Shown one piece after another: positions 1 through 11,133 of a DNA stretch of 64,000 bases; the first letter of the stretch is position 1, and each line of letters opens with the position of its first letter. A model generated the notes under the pieces. The model saw only the letters and a program-made list of their open reading frames with translations, ran no database searches and was not told the origin of the DNA. Origin of the DNA: CAVTND01 sp963735955. GTDB lineage: Bacteria; Pseudomonadota; Gammaproteobacteria; Burkholderiales; Burkholderiaceae_F. The translations under genes and the position numbers were made by a program. The stretch is taken from contig CAVTND010000002.1 of assembly GCA_963735955.1 (NCBI GenBank), positions 186,001-250,000 on the forward strand, written 5' to 3'.

Positions 1-422
1 TCACCGAGGTCTGGAAGCCTCTGCCAGCCCAACCGGACGAAGGTGAACTGCTCGCCCGGTGGGACAAGATCCGTGCAGTGCGTGCCGAGGTCATGAAGCG
101 TATCGAGGAACTGCGCGGCAAGGGAGCGCTTGGCTCTTCGCTGCAGGCAGAGATCGAGATCCGGTTGACGGCGGACCGCGCGGCCTTGCTGCGTTCACTC
201 GGCGATGATCTGCGATTCGTAATGATCACTTCAGCCGCGCATGTGATCGAGGTGAGCGACGCGGCCGAGGAGACCATCATCGTGCGTCCTTCGATGTACG
301 CCAAATGCGACCGGTGCTGGCACTGGCGCGCCGATGTCGGCGCTGAAGCCGCGCATCCGACCTTGTGCGGGCGTTGCGTTGCCAACCTGTTCGGGGCCGG
401 CGAGCCGCGCACGGTGGCCTGA
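1..422 (+). CDS. ileS: Isoleucyl-tRNA synthetase, C-terminal fragment
   Basis: This is the 3' end of an isoleucine-tRNA ligase, which charges tRNA-Ile in the cytoplasm. The gene runs in from the left edge in the frame beginning at base 3, leaving about 139 codons. The visible part covers the end of the anticodon-binding domain (a W-x2-I-x2-R-x2-V-x-K-x-I-E pattern near the start) and the C-terminal zinc finger, seen as CDRCW, then HP, then LCGRCVANL. That finger is typical of bacterial IleS. The stop is at 420-422. lspA follows 36 bp downstream in the same orientation, the usual proteobacterial ileS-lspA order, so the two are probably co-transcribed. The identity is clear; the N-terminal catalytic domain lies outside the window. 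Confidence 0.95.
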   Translation, partial: TEVWKPLPAQPDEGELLARWDKIRAVRAEVMKRIEELRGKGALGSSLQAEIEIRLTADRAALLRSLGDDLRFVMITSAAHVIEVSDAAEETIIVRPSMYAKCDRCWHWRADVGAEAAHPTLCGRCVANLFGAGEPRTVA

Positions 423-458
423 TGGCTCAGGCCGTGACGCAATAGCTGGTGGCAGCGC

Positions 459-923
459 ATGTTGCCCTGGGTGGCAATTGCGCTGCTCGTCGTGTTTGTC
501 GATCAGCTGAGCAAGATCGCGATCGAGAACACGTTCAAGTTTGGCGACGTGCGGCCAATCACCGGCTTCTTCAACCTGGTACTTACGTACAACAAGGGAG
601 CGGCCTTCTCATTTCTGGCATCGGCGTCCGGCTGGCAAGGTCAATTCCTGACCGTGGTCGGCCTGGCAGCCTCGGTGTTCATTCTGTATCTGCTCGCCCG
701 TCATGGGCACCAGCGCCTCTTCGCGCTCGCCCTGGCGCTGATCCTTGGCGGTGCGGTCGGCAATCTGATCGACCGCGTCACCTATGGCCATGTGATCGAT
801 TTCCTGGACTTTCACTGGCGCGGCTGGCATTGGCCGGCCTTCAACCTGGCGGATTCCGCCATCGTCGGCGGCGCCGGGCTCTTGATCATCGATGAACTCG
901 TACGCGTCCGACGGGCAAAATAG
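459..923 (+). CDS. lspA: Lipoprotein signal peptidase (signal peptidase II)
   Basis: LspA is an inner-membrane aspartyl protease that removes signal peptides from diacylated prolipoproteins. The 154-residue product has about four membrane segments. Its family motifs are present: NKGAAFSF (residues 45-52), GNLIDRVTYGHVIDFL (101-116) and FNLADSAI (128-135). By family comparison the catalytic aspartate pair is D114 and D132. The ATG at 459 is the only plausible in-frame start, because a stop lies just upstream at 435-437; its ribosome-binding site is weak. It sits between ileS and coaBC, and the stop at 921-923 is only 4 bp before the coaBC start, so translational coupling is likely. Confidence 0.96.
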   Translation: MLPWVAIALLVVFVDQLSKIAIENTFKFGDVRPITGFFNLVLTYNKGAAFSFLASASGWQGQFLTVVGLAASVFILYLLARHGHQRLFALALALILGGAVGNLIDRVTYGHVIDFLDFHWRGWHWPAFNLADSAIVGGAGLLIIDELVRVRRAK

Positions 924-927
924 CGGT

Positions 928-2152
928 ATGAATCCTGTCGCGACGGACCTCGCCGGCAAGCACATCCTGATCGGCATGACTGGTGGCATCGCTGCCTACA
1001 AGGTGTGCGAGCTTGTGCGTCGCCTGCAGGACCACGGAGCGACGGTGCAGGTCGTCATGACCGCCGCGGCGCAGCAGTTCGTGACGGCCACGACCATGCA
1101 GGCTCTGAGTGGGCAGCCGGTTTTCGCCAGTCAATGGCCGCAACCGGAGCGCGGTGCGCAGGTCGACAATGCGATGCCGCACATCGAGCTGACGCGCGGC
1201 GTCGACGCGATCGTCGTGGCGCCGGCGACTGCCAATTTCATCGCCAAGGCGGCGCTCGGGCTCGCGGACGATTTGCTGTCGACTCTGGTGCTGGCGCGCA
1301 ACCGCGCGACGACCGCACTGCTGGTAGCTCCCGCGATGAACGTCGAGATGTGGGACAACCCGGCGACGCAACGTCATGTGGCGCAACTTGCGGCTGACGG
1401 CGCCGTCATTCTGGGGCCGGCAGCCGGAGATCAGGCCTGTGGCGAAGTCGGCTTCGGGCGCATGCTTGAGGCAGACGAATTGCTGGAGGACATCGAAGCG
1501 CACTTCCAGCCGAAGTCACTGGCGGGGGTCCGGGTGCTGCTCACCGCCGGCCCGACTTTCGAGCCGATCGATCCGGTGCGCGGCATCACGAACTCCTCGT
1601 CGGGCAAGACCGGCTTCGCGTTGGCGCGCGCCGCGCGCGAAGCCGGCGCCGAAGTGACGTTGATTGCCGGACCGACCGCGCTGGCCACACCTCGCGGGGT
1701 GCGGCGCATCGATGTGCAGACCGGTCAGCAGATGGCCGATGCGGTCATGGCCGCGCTGCCGACGGACATCTTCATCGCGGTCGCGGCGGTTGCCGACTGG
1801 CGCGTCGCCAATGCCAGCGCCACGAAACTGAAGAAGCGACCTGGACGCGGCTCCACCCGCGCTGCAATTTGCGACCAATCCCGACATCCTGGCGACCGTT
1901 GCCGCCCTGCCCGCCCCGCCCTTCTGCGTCGGCTTTGCCGCCGAGAGCGATGATGTGATCGCGCAAGCGCAGGCCAAGCGCGTAGCCAAGAAGCTGCCGC
2001 TGATCGTGGCCAATCGAGCCCAGGACGCACTCGGCTCCGATACGAGCGAACTGCATTTGATCGATACGCGCGGCGTCACTACCCTGGCGAGCGACACCAA
2101 GCTCGCGCAGGCGCGGCGCCTGATCGCCGAAGTTGCGGCCCGCTGGCGATGA
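928..2152 (+). CDS. coaBC: Bifunctional CoaBC (PPC synthetase/decarboxylase), frameshifted
   Basis: CoaBC joins cysteine to 4'-phosphopantothenate and decarboxylates the product, two steps of coenzyme A synthesis. The flavin-binding CoaC half is intact, with GMTGGIAAYKV near residue 12, MPHIELTR around 80, PATANFIAKAALGLADD around 95, and PAMNVEMW. The CoaB half begins at GPTFEPIDPVRGITNSSSGK. Translation stays in one frame to about 1839 (ending KLKKR) and continues in another from 1841 (LDAAPPALQFATNPDILA through to the stop at 2150-2152). Removing one C from the CC at 1840-1841 restores a 407-residue protein, close to the E. coli length of about 406. CoaBC is normally essential, so I infer a sequence error rather than a real break. 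The stop overlaps the next ATG (ATGA at 2149-2152). Confidence 0.93.
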
Positions 2153-2601
2153 TCGACACCCACGAGCCCAAGGACGGCGACTTCATCGCCTATATCGAGC
2201 GCCTGCAGGAAGAGTCGGCGGCGCGTCTGCGAGCTGCACATCACGATCGACTCGGACCAGGCCGCATCAACGGCGGCGCAAGTGCCAGCCGCCGGATCGC
2301 CGCCTCAGTCGGCGAAATTCGGGCCGTCGACCGGAGACGAGCAGCTCCATCGTCACCTCGGGACCTCAACGTCGGCGCTACGCCTCGTTCACCGGAGGAT
2401 TCGCGGCGCTTGTCGGCGCCGTTCTTTTCTAAGCGGGGTTCATTTTTGATGGCGGCGCGCTCTCGATGCTGATCGGCATCGGTTTGCTCGTCTGGGCGCT
2501 GCCACGTCTCGATCAAGCGACCAGGGCACTCCAGGCGCAGCGAACGCGAGCGCTCAGTCGAGAGATCGATCGAACAGTGGTTCGGCACGAAGCCGAAATG
2601 A
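2149..2601 (+). pseudogene. Small two-TM membrane protein between coaBC and dut, frame-disrupted
   Basis: I do not recognise a named family. The ATG at 2149 overlaps the coaBC stop and opens a hydrophilic N-terminus (MIDTHEPKDGDFIAYIERLQ, then an Ala/Arg-rich stretch). Around 2385-2432 a neighbouring frame encodes a hydrophobic segment (YASFTGGFAALVGAVLF) ending in TAA. The same frame then resumes with AGFIFDGGALSMLIGIGLLVWALPRL up to about 2515. Read together, these make a soluble head followed by two membrane helices near the C-terminus. The frame of the start codon would end at TGA 2599-2601, giving a neat ATGA overlap with the dut start at 2598. At least two frame changes plus an in-frame stop separate the pieces. 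Either the gene is degenerate or the local sequence is poor. Confidence 0.5.
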
Positions 2602-3043
2602 ACATCGATCTCCGGATTCTCGATTCACGCTGCGCGAATATCTGCCGCACTATGCCACACCGGGGGCGGCCGGACTCGATCTGCGTGCCTGCCTTGACGC
2701 ACCCCTGGTGCTTGAACCCGGTTCAACCCATCTGGTCCGGACCGGGCTGGCGATCCACCTGGACGATCCTGGCTACGCCGCGCTGATCCTGCCGCGCTCA
2801 GGCTTGGGCCACAAACACGGCATCGTGCTCGGCAACTTGGTCGGACTGATTGATTCGGACTACCAGGGCGAACTGATGGTTTCAACCTGGAACCGCGGTG
2901 CGACTGCCTTCACGCTCAATCCATTCGAGCGCCTGGCACAACTCGTGATCGTGCCGGTGATCCAGGCCAGCTTCAGGCTCGTCGAAGCGTTTTCCGAATC
3001 ATCGCGTGGCGCCGGCGGGTTTGGCAGTACCGGCCAACATTGA
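2598..3043 (+). CDS. dut: Deoxyuridine triphosphatase, frameshifted near its start
   Basis: Dut hydrolyses dUTP to dUMP and pyrophosphate, keeping uracil out of DNA and feeding dTMP synthesis. The N-terminus MNIDLRILDSR is read from ATG 2598. From 2630 another frame continues with LREYLPHYATPGAAGLDLRA and runs to the stop at 3041-3043. All trimeric dUTPase motifs are visible: PGAAGLDLRA (motif 1), ILPRSGLGHKHGI (2), GNLVGLIDSDYQGEL (3), ERLAQLVIVPV (4) and the C-terminal RGAGGFGSTG (5). Adding one base near 2628-2630 (a C lost from a CC) gives 148 residues, a normal length. The frameshift lies before every catalytic motif, so the in-frame remainder alone lacks motif 1. It is convergent with fccB. 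Confidence 0.92.
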
Positions 3044-3168
3044 ACGACGAAACCGCGCCGGCATCGCTGTGCCTAGTTGACGACATCGTTGGCAATCCGC
3101 GCTCGCACGTGGCGCACCCTCCCAATGTCGGCTCGTGCGTTCCCTTCGCACACTCGCATTTCGCAAAC

Positions 3169-3191
3169 AGTGAACCGCTGCGCGGTCCACT
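3169..3191 (-). terminator. Probable terminator after fccB
   Basis: A stem of AGTGAACCGC (3169-3178) and GCGGTCCACT (3182-3191) has a 3-nt loop. Read on the minus strand it forms ten pairs, one of them a G-U wobble, and is followed by GTTTGCG. It begins about 10 nt after the fccB stop codon. The U-tract is short, so this is a moderate call. Confidence 0.45.
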
Positions 3192-3201
3192 GCCGAGCCA
3201 A

Positions 3202-4494
3202 CTAGCTCAGCATGTCGGCCCAGATCGTTAGTGCCCAGCCGTTGGCGTAGCCGCCTTCGAGTGCCCAGGACGCGCGATCCTGCGATGAAATGCCGCCAGA
3301 GCCAGGCACGGGCTCCAGCGTCTTTTTCTCCGGCATCCAGCGATGCACGCTGCAGACGTGCACCGCGTTCTTGTCGTCAACGAAGCTGTAGCAGGTGTTG
3401 GCCATCGTCGGCGGAGCGACCGGGCGGCCGTTCAGCAGTTCGACAATCGCCGACGCGGCCGCCTTGCCATGCTGGTTCGCCATATGGCCGGACTTGGGCA
3501 TTGCTGGAGCGGACAGCGTCGCATCGCCCAGAACGTGGACATTCGGCACCTTGATCGACTCGGTCGACATCCAGTTGACCTCACACCAGCGATTGTTCGC
3601 CGTGATCAGTCCGGCGTCGCGTGCGATGTCGGCGGCACGCTGCGGCGGGATGACGTTGATCACATCGCCGCGCACGCGGTCGCCGATCTCGGTGACCAGG
3701 GTGCCGGTCTTGATGTCGATCTCGGTAATCGGTGAATTGATCCGGTACTCGACGACCCCCTTGTAATCCTCGGCAAAGACGCGCGAGAACAGCGGCTTCT
3801 TGGACACGTAGTCCGGATTGGCGTCCAGCACGATCAATTTCGACTTTGGTTTGGCCTGTTTCAGGTACCAGGCAATCTGGCAGGCGCGCTCGTACGGTCC
3901 CGGTGGACAGCGATACGGAGCCAGTGGGATCGTCATCAGCACCACGCCGCCGTCCTGCATATCGGTGAGTTGCTTGCGCAGCGCCACGGTCTGGGGGCCT
4001 ACCTTCCACGCATGCAGGACAGTCGGTTCCGCCGCAGGCGTCCATCCCTGCAGCTTGTCGTACATGAACTCGACTCCCGGCGACACCACCAGGCGATCGT
4101 ATGCAAGCGTGCCGCCGCCGGCGAGCCGTACCCGCTTCTTGTCGGCATCGACGGCAACGACTGTGTCGCGCACGCGTTTGATGCCGTGCTTGTCGAGGCC
4201 GGCGTAGCTCACTGTGATGTCACTCATCGACCGGCTGCCACCGAGTACCAGGTTCGACAGCGGACAGGAAATGAAGGCTTCGTTGGGATCGACAATCGTC
4301 ACGTCGATCGTGCCATTGGACCAAAGCCGAAGATACTTGGCGGCCGTCAGTCCACCGTAGCCGGCGCCGACTACGACGACCCGGCCGATCGACTTCCTCT
4401 CGTCCATCGTGGCGCACGCCGATAGCGTGGCCAGGCTGGCGCCAGCGCCAAAGGCACGCAGAACTTCGCGACGGGAATACCGAGGCATTGTCAT
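3202..4494 (-). CDS. fccB: Flavocytochrome c sulfide dehydrogenase, flavoprotein subunit
   Basis: FccB is the FAD subunit of a periplasmic enzyme that oxidises sulfide and passes electrons to its cytochrome c partner. The 430-residue protein opens with a Tat-like signal (SRREVLRAFGAGASLATLSAC), ending in a sequence that also resembles a lipobox. The FAD-binding site VVVVGAGYGGLTAAKYL follows at about residues 38-54. CPLSNLVLGG, a Cys in YRCPPGPYERAC and another in ANTCYSFVDD match the positions of the redox disulfide known in FccB proteins. The C-terminal FCSD domain is complete. fccA lies just upstream (9-bp gap), so the pair is a two-gene operon. Sulfide-quinone reductase is the main alternative, but the Tat signal and the adjacent monoheme cytochrome favour FCSD. 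Confidence 0.88.
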   Translation of the reverse strand: MTMPRYSRREVLRAFGAGASLATLSACATMDERKSIGRVVVVGAGYGGLTAAKYLRLWSNGTIDVTIVDPNEAFISCPLSNLVLGGSRSMSDITVSYAGLDKHGIKRVRDTVVAVDADKKRVRLAGGGTLAYDRLVVSPGVEFMYDKLQGWTPAAEPTVLHAWKVGPQTVALRKQLTDMQDGGVVLMTIPLAPYRCPPGPYERACQIAWYLKQAKPKSKLIVLDANPDYVSKKPLFSRVFAEDYKGVVEYRINSPITEIDIKTGTLVTEIGDRVRGDVINVIPPQRAADIARDAGLITANNRWCEVNWMSTESIKVPNVHVLGDATLSAPAMPKSGHMANQHGKAAASAIVELLNGRPVAPPTMANTCYSFVDDKNAVHVCSVHRWMPEKKTLEPVPGSGGISSQDRASWALEGGYANGWALTIWADMLS

Positions 4495-4503
4495 CGTGGT
4501 CTC

Positions 4504-4827
4504 CTAGCGCGCCGGCTTCTGCTGCGAGAAAAATTCCGCGACCAGCTCAATCTGCTGGTCGGAGTAGCCCTTGGCGAGCTGGGGCATGATCGTCGCCGTG
4601 CGCTTGCCGTCGCGGAACGCCTTCATCTGCTCGATCAGGTAAGCCTTGGGTTGACCTGCCAGGCTCGGCATCCCTCCCTTGGCATTGCCGGTCGTGCCAT
4701 GGCAGTTGGCGCAATTCGCGGCCAGCACTCGCGCCGGTGTGGCCGCTTCGGCACCGCTCTGCGCCAGTGCAGCAGCCCATGGCAGCGCCACCAGCGCCGC
4801 GCATGCGAACTTGCTTGTCGTACCCAT
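4504..4827 (-). CDS. fccA: Monoheme class I cytochrome c, FCSD cytochrome subunit
   Basis: This is a small periplasmic electron carrier of 107 residues, probably the electron acceptor for the FccB flavoprotein encoded 9 bp downstream. A Sec signal peptide (about residues 1-23, ending ALAQS) precedes a single haem-binding CANCH motif near residue 39. An axial methionine is available in the GMPSLAG or IMPQLAKGY segments. The pattern is typical of cytochrome c553-like class I proteins. The start at 4827 is preceded by a strong GGAGGGG ribosome-binding site. In purple sulfur bacteria FccA is often diheme; this one has only one CxxCH, as in green sulfur bacteria and many betaproteobacteria. The gene symbol rests on its pairing with fccB. 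Confidence 0.8.
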   Translation of the reverse strand: MGTTSKFACAALVALPWAAALAQSGAEAATPARVLAANCANCHGTTGNAKGGMPSLAGQPKAYLIEQMKAFRDGKRTATIMPQLAKGYSDQQIELVAEFFSQQKPAR

Positions 4828-4841
4828 CGCGCCCCTCCATG

Positions 4842-4871
4842 AAAATGGCCCGCAGAAACCTGCGGGCCATT
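4842..4871 (-). terminator. Rho-independent terminator after clpA
   Basis: A perfect 12-bp stem, AATGGCCCGCAG (4844-4855) with CTGCGGGCCATT (4860-4871), has an AAAC loop. On the minus strand it is followed by TTTTC. It lies about 70 nt past the clpA stop and directly before the fccA ribosome-binding site, so it separates the clpS-clpA unit from fccAB. Confidence 0.8.
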
Positions 4872-4940
4872 GTGGAGAGAAATGCGAGCCGCCGTCAACC
4901 GGCGGATGCGATCAGACAGCGGATTGCATAGGTACAGAAC

Positions 4941-7241
<2,301 letters not shown>

Positions 7242-7245
<4 letters not shown>

Positions 7246-7553
7246 GCTTCCTCCATCACGCACTGCAGCGGATGCTGATGCTCGCGTGAATAACTGCTGA
7301 CCTGCTCAACCTTCGACGCGGCGACATCGCGCGGATAGACGCCGCAGACGCCGCGCCCTTCGTGATGCACTTTCAGCATGATCTGGGTTGCCTGCTCCCT
7401 GCCCTTGCCAAAGAACTTCTGCAGGACCCCGACCACGAACTCCATTGGCGTGTAGTCGTCGTTCAGCAGGACCACCTGGTACATCGGCGGCGTCTTGACG
7501 CGAGACGCCTGCTTCTCGACGACCGTGCCCTCGTCAATCCGCTCGCTCATCAA
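7242..7553 (-). CDS. clpS: ClpS adaptor protein (N-end rule)
   Basis: ClpS binds proteins with destabilising N-terminal residues and hands them to ClpA. The 103-residue product has a flexible N-terminal tail followed by the ClpS core: YQVVLLNDDYTPMEFVVGVL (about residues 25-44), then the helix with MLKVHHEGRGVCGVYPRDVA, which contains the residues lining the N-degron pocket. It is coupled to clpA by a 4-bp ATGA overlap, the common arrangement. The first two codons are both ATG (7553 and 7550), and either could be used. The promoter should lie in the 365-bp divergent gap shared with cspA, but I cannot place it confidently. Confidence 0.96.
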
Positions 7554-7918
7554 GCCGCATTCTAGGCAAACCAGTCACGCCAACCGAGGTGCAAAAAGCG
7601 TAACTATCATACGGTAAATCATCCCTCATCCAGACGCATGTGAGGCGCCTCCGGCGCGTGTACAGCGCGAATTACACCGAGGACGACGGGGTGATTCGTT
7701 CAGCCTGCCGCAAGCGTTGCTCTCAACGGACGCGGAGTGGTGCCGCGCTTGACCTCGGCCCGATTTGCTCGAACAATCACTGTCGATCTGGCTCGAGCGC
7801 CCGCGCCCGGGACAGATGCGCCCTGCGGATTGAAGGCATGGCGCGGGGCAGGGCGGCCGGCATTCATCACTCAGACGAAGAGCGGAACCGTCCATTACAT
7901 CGTTGGAAGGGAAACGGC
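7554..7918. other. Divergent intergenic region between clpS and cspA
   Basis: These 365 bp separate divergently transcribed clpS and cspA and must hold both promoters. The open frames here lack a recognisable protein pattern and look like chance GC-rich reading. Cold-shock genes often have long structured leaders, which could account for much of the right half. No convincing -35/-10 pair was found on either strand. Confidence 0.4.
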
Positions 7919-8122
7919 ATGGCAACAGGGACGGTCAAGTGGTTCAACGACGCCAAGGGCTTCGGATTCATCACGCCGGATGACGGTGGCGAAGATCTGT
8001 TCGCCCATTTTTCGGCGATCCAGATGAATGGTTTCAAGACGCTGAAGGAAGGCCAGAAGGTGCAATTCGAGGTTGTGCAGGGCCCGAAGGGCAAGCAGGC
8101 TTCGAACATCACCGGCGGCTAG
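7919..8122 (+). CDS. cspA: Cold shock protein (CspA/CspD family)
   Basis: This is a 67-residue single-domain OB-fold protein that binds single-stranded RNA or DNA and melts structure in mRNA. Both RNP motifs are visible: KGFGFITPD (RNP1, about residues 14-22) and DLFAHFSAI (RNP2, about 28-36). The start MATGTVKWFNDAKGFGF is canonical. It is preceded by a GGAAGGG ribosome-binding site at 7905-7911. The stop at 8120-8122 is followed 24 bp later by a strong terminator, so this is a single-gene unit. The length and sequence do not separate CspA from CspD or other paralogues; the symbol is generic. Proximity to clpA/clpS is common for this family in proteobacteria. Confidence 0.93.
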   Translation: MATGTVKWFNDAKGFGFITPDDGGEDLFAHFSAIQMNGFKTLKEGQKVQFEVVQGPKGKQASNITGG

Positions 8123-8146
8123 GTCGCGTCGGTGCGAATTTGATAG

Positions 8147-8171
8147 GCCCCGCCATGGCGGGGCTTTTTTT
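8147..8171 (+). terminator. Rho-independent terminator of cspA
   Basis: GCCCCGCC (8147-8154) pairs with GGCGGGGC (8157-8164) and is followed directly by seven T residues. It lies between cspA and the convergent icd gene and is the strongest terminator in the window. Confidence 0.92.
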
Positions 8172-8216
8172 CGACCGCACCCGCCCCCTTCGCAGCGCCA
8201 GGTGCGGCAATCGAAG

Positions 8217-9464
<1,248 letters not shown>

Positions 9465-9656
9465 CGTGTCTCCAGTGCGCGGCGAACGCGTCGATGGAAG
9501 CGCCGAGTGCGCCTCCCTTTTTCCGGCAAATGAGTTTACCCGCCGGACCCTGCAATCGACCCTGATTCATGTCAACCTGCATCGTTCGCAGCCCGTTGTT
9601 GCCAATGACCCGAACGACGGGCAGCGCCAGCACCGTGCCGGCGACCAGGAAAATCG

Positions 9657-9896
9657 GTGAAGCAAGTGATCGCCCTACCGGCTGCCGGCCTCATCTGCGC
9701 CTGCACAGACTGCCCCAGCCGCCCCGGCTGTACCCGTAACTCCCGACAAAGCCGCCGCAGCATTTGCCCCAGCAACCATAAAAGAAACCAAGAGCACTTC
9801 GACCGACGCCAAGGCACCCGCAGCGAAGACGCCAAGGCGCCAGCGACAACTGACGCCATGCCTCCGGCGGCAACCGACACCAAGACGATGAGTAGG
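9657..9896 (+). pseudogene. Small Ala/Pro-rich exported protein, frameshifted
   Basis: No single frame explains this stretch, but three consecutive frame segments read as one sensible protein. A GTG at 9657 with an AGGA site starts MKQVIALPAAGLICA, a signal peptide. From about 9700 the next frame reads PAQTAPAAPAVPVTPDKAAA, then ATIKETKSTSTDAKAPAAK. From about 9830 the first frame resumes with DAKAPATTDAMPPAATDTKT. This is the low-complexity Ala/Pro/Thr/Lys composition of many small periplasmic betaproteobacterial proteins. A terminator begins about 20 bp after the probable end at about 9896. The function is unknown, and no family is claimed. Two indels are required, which fits the wider indel pattern in this window. 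Confidence 0.45.
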
Positions 9897-9916
9897 AAAC
9901 AGCCGGATTGGGGAAA

Positions 9917-9945
9917 GGGGCAGCCTGATGCTGCCCCCTTCTTCA
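9917..9945 (+). terminator. Terminator after the Ala/Pro-rich gene
   Basis: GGGGCAGC (9917-9924) and GCTGCCCC (9930-9937) form a perfect 8-bp stem with a 5-nt loop, followed by the pyrimidine-rich CCTTCTTC. Its position supports a real transcription unit at 9657-9896. Confidence 0.65.
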
Positions 9946-9986
9946 TGGCGCGTTCACGCTACATTCCAACGTCCTGAATCCAGCCC

Positions 9987-10463
9987 GTGACAGATCGCAT
10001 GCTCCGCTACCTGGCCAGTTGCTTTCTTGTCGTGACCGCCCTGAGTGCGAACACGCCGGTTTTCGCTCAGCAGGGTCCGCAGGCGCCGCTGCCGACTACG
10101 CGACTGACGGCCGGAATTCATGTCATTACGGCCGAAATCGCGGCCAACTTTCAGTCACAGATCATTGGCCTGATGTTCCGGGAAAGTCTCAAACCGAATC
10201 ACGGCATGCTGTTTGTCTATCCCGACCGGACCACCCATTGCTTCTGGATGCGGAACACAGTGATTCCACTATCGGTGGCGTTCCTGGACGACGATGGAAC
10301 GATTGTCAATATTGCTGACATGGCGCCAAAGTCCGAGAACCATCATTGCGCGAGCCGACCTGTCCGTTACGGCCTGGAAATGGAACAGGGGTGGTTTGCC
10401 AAGCGCGGCCTGGCGCCGGGCGCGAAAATCGCGGGGCTGCCAGTTCCCGGCTCAAGTCGATAG
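9987..10463 (+). CDS. DUF192 family exported protein
   Basis: This is a periplasmic protein of the DUF192 family, whose biochemical role is not established. The 158-residue product starts at GTG 9987 or, just as plausibly, ATG 9999 (MLRYLASCF). A Sec signal peptide runs to about ALSANTPVFAQ. The DUF192 core follows: FQSQIIGLMFRESLKPNHGM, then FVYPDRTTHCFWMRNTVIPL, SVAFLDDDGTIVNIADMAP and a C-terminal VRYGLEMEQGWFAKRGLAPG. These match the family pattern (GLM-R-L, MLF-F, FWMKNT-IPLDIAF, LE---G). It lies between two terminators and appears to be a single-gene unit. Confidence 0.88.
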   Translation: MTDRMLRYLASCFLVVTALSANTPVFAQQGPQAPLPTTRLTAGIHVITAEIAANFQSQIIGLMFRESLKPNHGMLFVYPDRTTHCFWMRNTVIPLSVAFLDDDGTIVNIADMAPKSENHHCASRPVRYGLEMEQGWFAKRGLAPGAKIAGLPVPGSSR

Positions 10464-10496
10464 TCGGGCGCCAGCCGCAAAGCGACCAGGAAAGCA

Positions 10497-10518
10497 AAGG
10501 GGCCCCGAGGGGCCCCTT
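10497..10518. terminator. Bidirectional terminator between convergent genes
   Basis: AAGGGGCCCC (10497-10506) and GGGGCCCCTT (10509-10518) form a 10-bp stem that can serve either strand. It lies 33 bp after the DUF192 stop and 21 bp after the stop of the convergent PuuD-like gene. Confidence 0.75.
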
Positions 10519-10539
10519 CCATTTCCTGCGGCACGCGAT

Positions 10540-11133
10540 CTAGAGCGGCGCGTTCTGTTGAGCCACCATCATGTACAGCATAGGGATCGACGCCATCGTA
10601 TTGAAGCGCGAGGTCAGCATCGCCAAGCGCGACGCCTTGGCCTTGGCATCAGCTTCGACCGGCACCATGCCGAGCGCCTTCTGCTGGTTCGGCCAGATGA
10701 TGAACCAGACATTGAATGCCATCAGGAGTCCGAGCCACATGCCGATGCCGATCGCAGTAACGCCCTTGGTCAGCGTGAGCGCCGCCAGCAGATAGCCATT
10801 CATCCATGCCAGCAACAGCCCGGTGACGACGGTCGAGAGCGCCGCGTGCCGGAACCAGAACAACGCGGTGGGCGCAATCACCTTGCTTACCGCCGGCTTC
10901 TGCTCGTCGGGGATCTTCGGCATCGACGGTATCTGCACGAAATTGAAATACCAGAGCAGACCGATCCACATCACTCCGGAAATCACATGCAGCCAGCGCA
11001 TCGCGAAACGCGCCCAGCCCATGTCAACGGTTATCAACTGCCCGGTCACTACGCCGACCAGAAGCAGCAGAACAATCAGCAGAACAACACCCGCGCTAAC
11101 TGTGCGTCCGAGCGACTGGAAGATGGCGCCCAT
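10540..11133 (-). CDS. PuuD-like (urate hydroxylase N-terminal domain) membrane protein
   Basis: This 197-residue inner-membrane protein has about five hydrophobic segments. The second (RWLHVISGVMWIGLLWYFNF, about residues 44-63) and the later KGVTAIGIGMWLGLLMAFNV and ASIPMLYMMVAQ match the membrane domain found at the N-terminus of PuuD urate hydroxylases. The cytochrome c domain that full PuuD carries is absent, so urate oxidation is not a safe call. Related short proteins are widespread in betaproteobacteria without a known role. I chose ATG 11133 (MGAIFQSLGR), which has a GGAGAG site 7 nt upstream; the frame extends to 11256 but that extension lacks a ribosome-binding site and has no membrane-protein character. 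It is monocistronic. Confidence 0.75.
   Translation of the reverse strand: MGAIFQSLGRTVSAGVVLLIVLLLLVGVVTGQLITVDMGWARFAMRWLHVISGVMWIGLLWYFNFVQIPSMPKIPDEQKPAVSKVIAPTALFWFRHAALSTVVTGLLLAWMNGYLLAALTLTKGVTAIGIGMWLGLLMAFNVWFIIWPNQQKALGMVPVEADAKAKASRLAMLTSRFNTMASIPMLYMMVAQQNAPL

Noticed and set aside
3040..3231. Small plus-strand frame between dut and fccB
   Set aside because: It overlaps a predicted terminator and the fccB 3' end, has no ribosome-binding site and no recognisable sequence.
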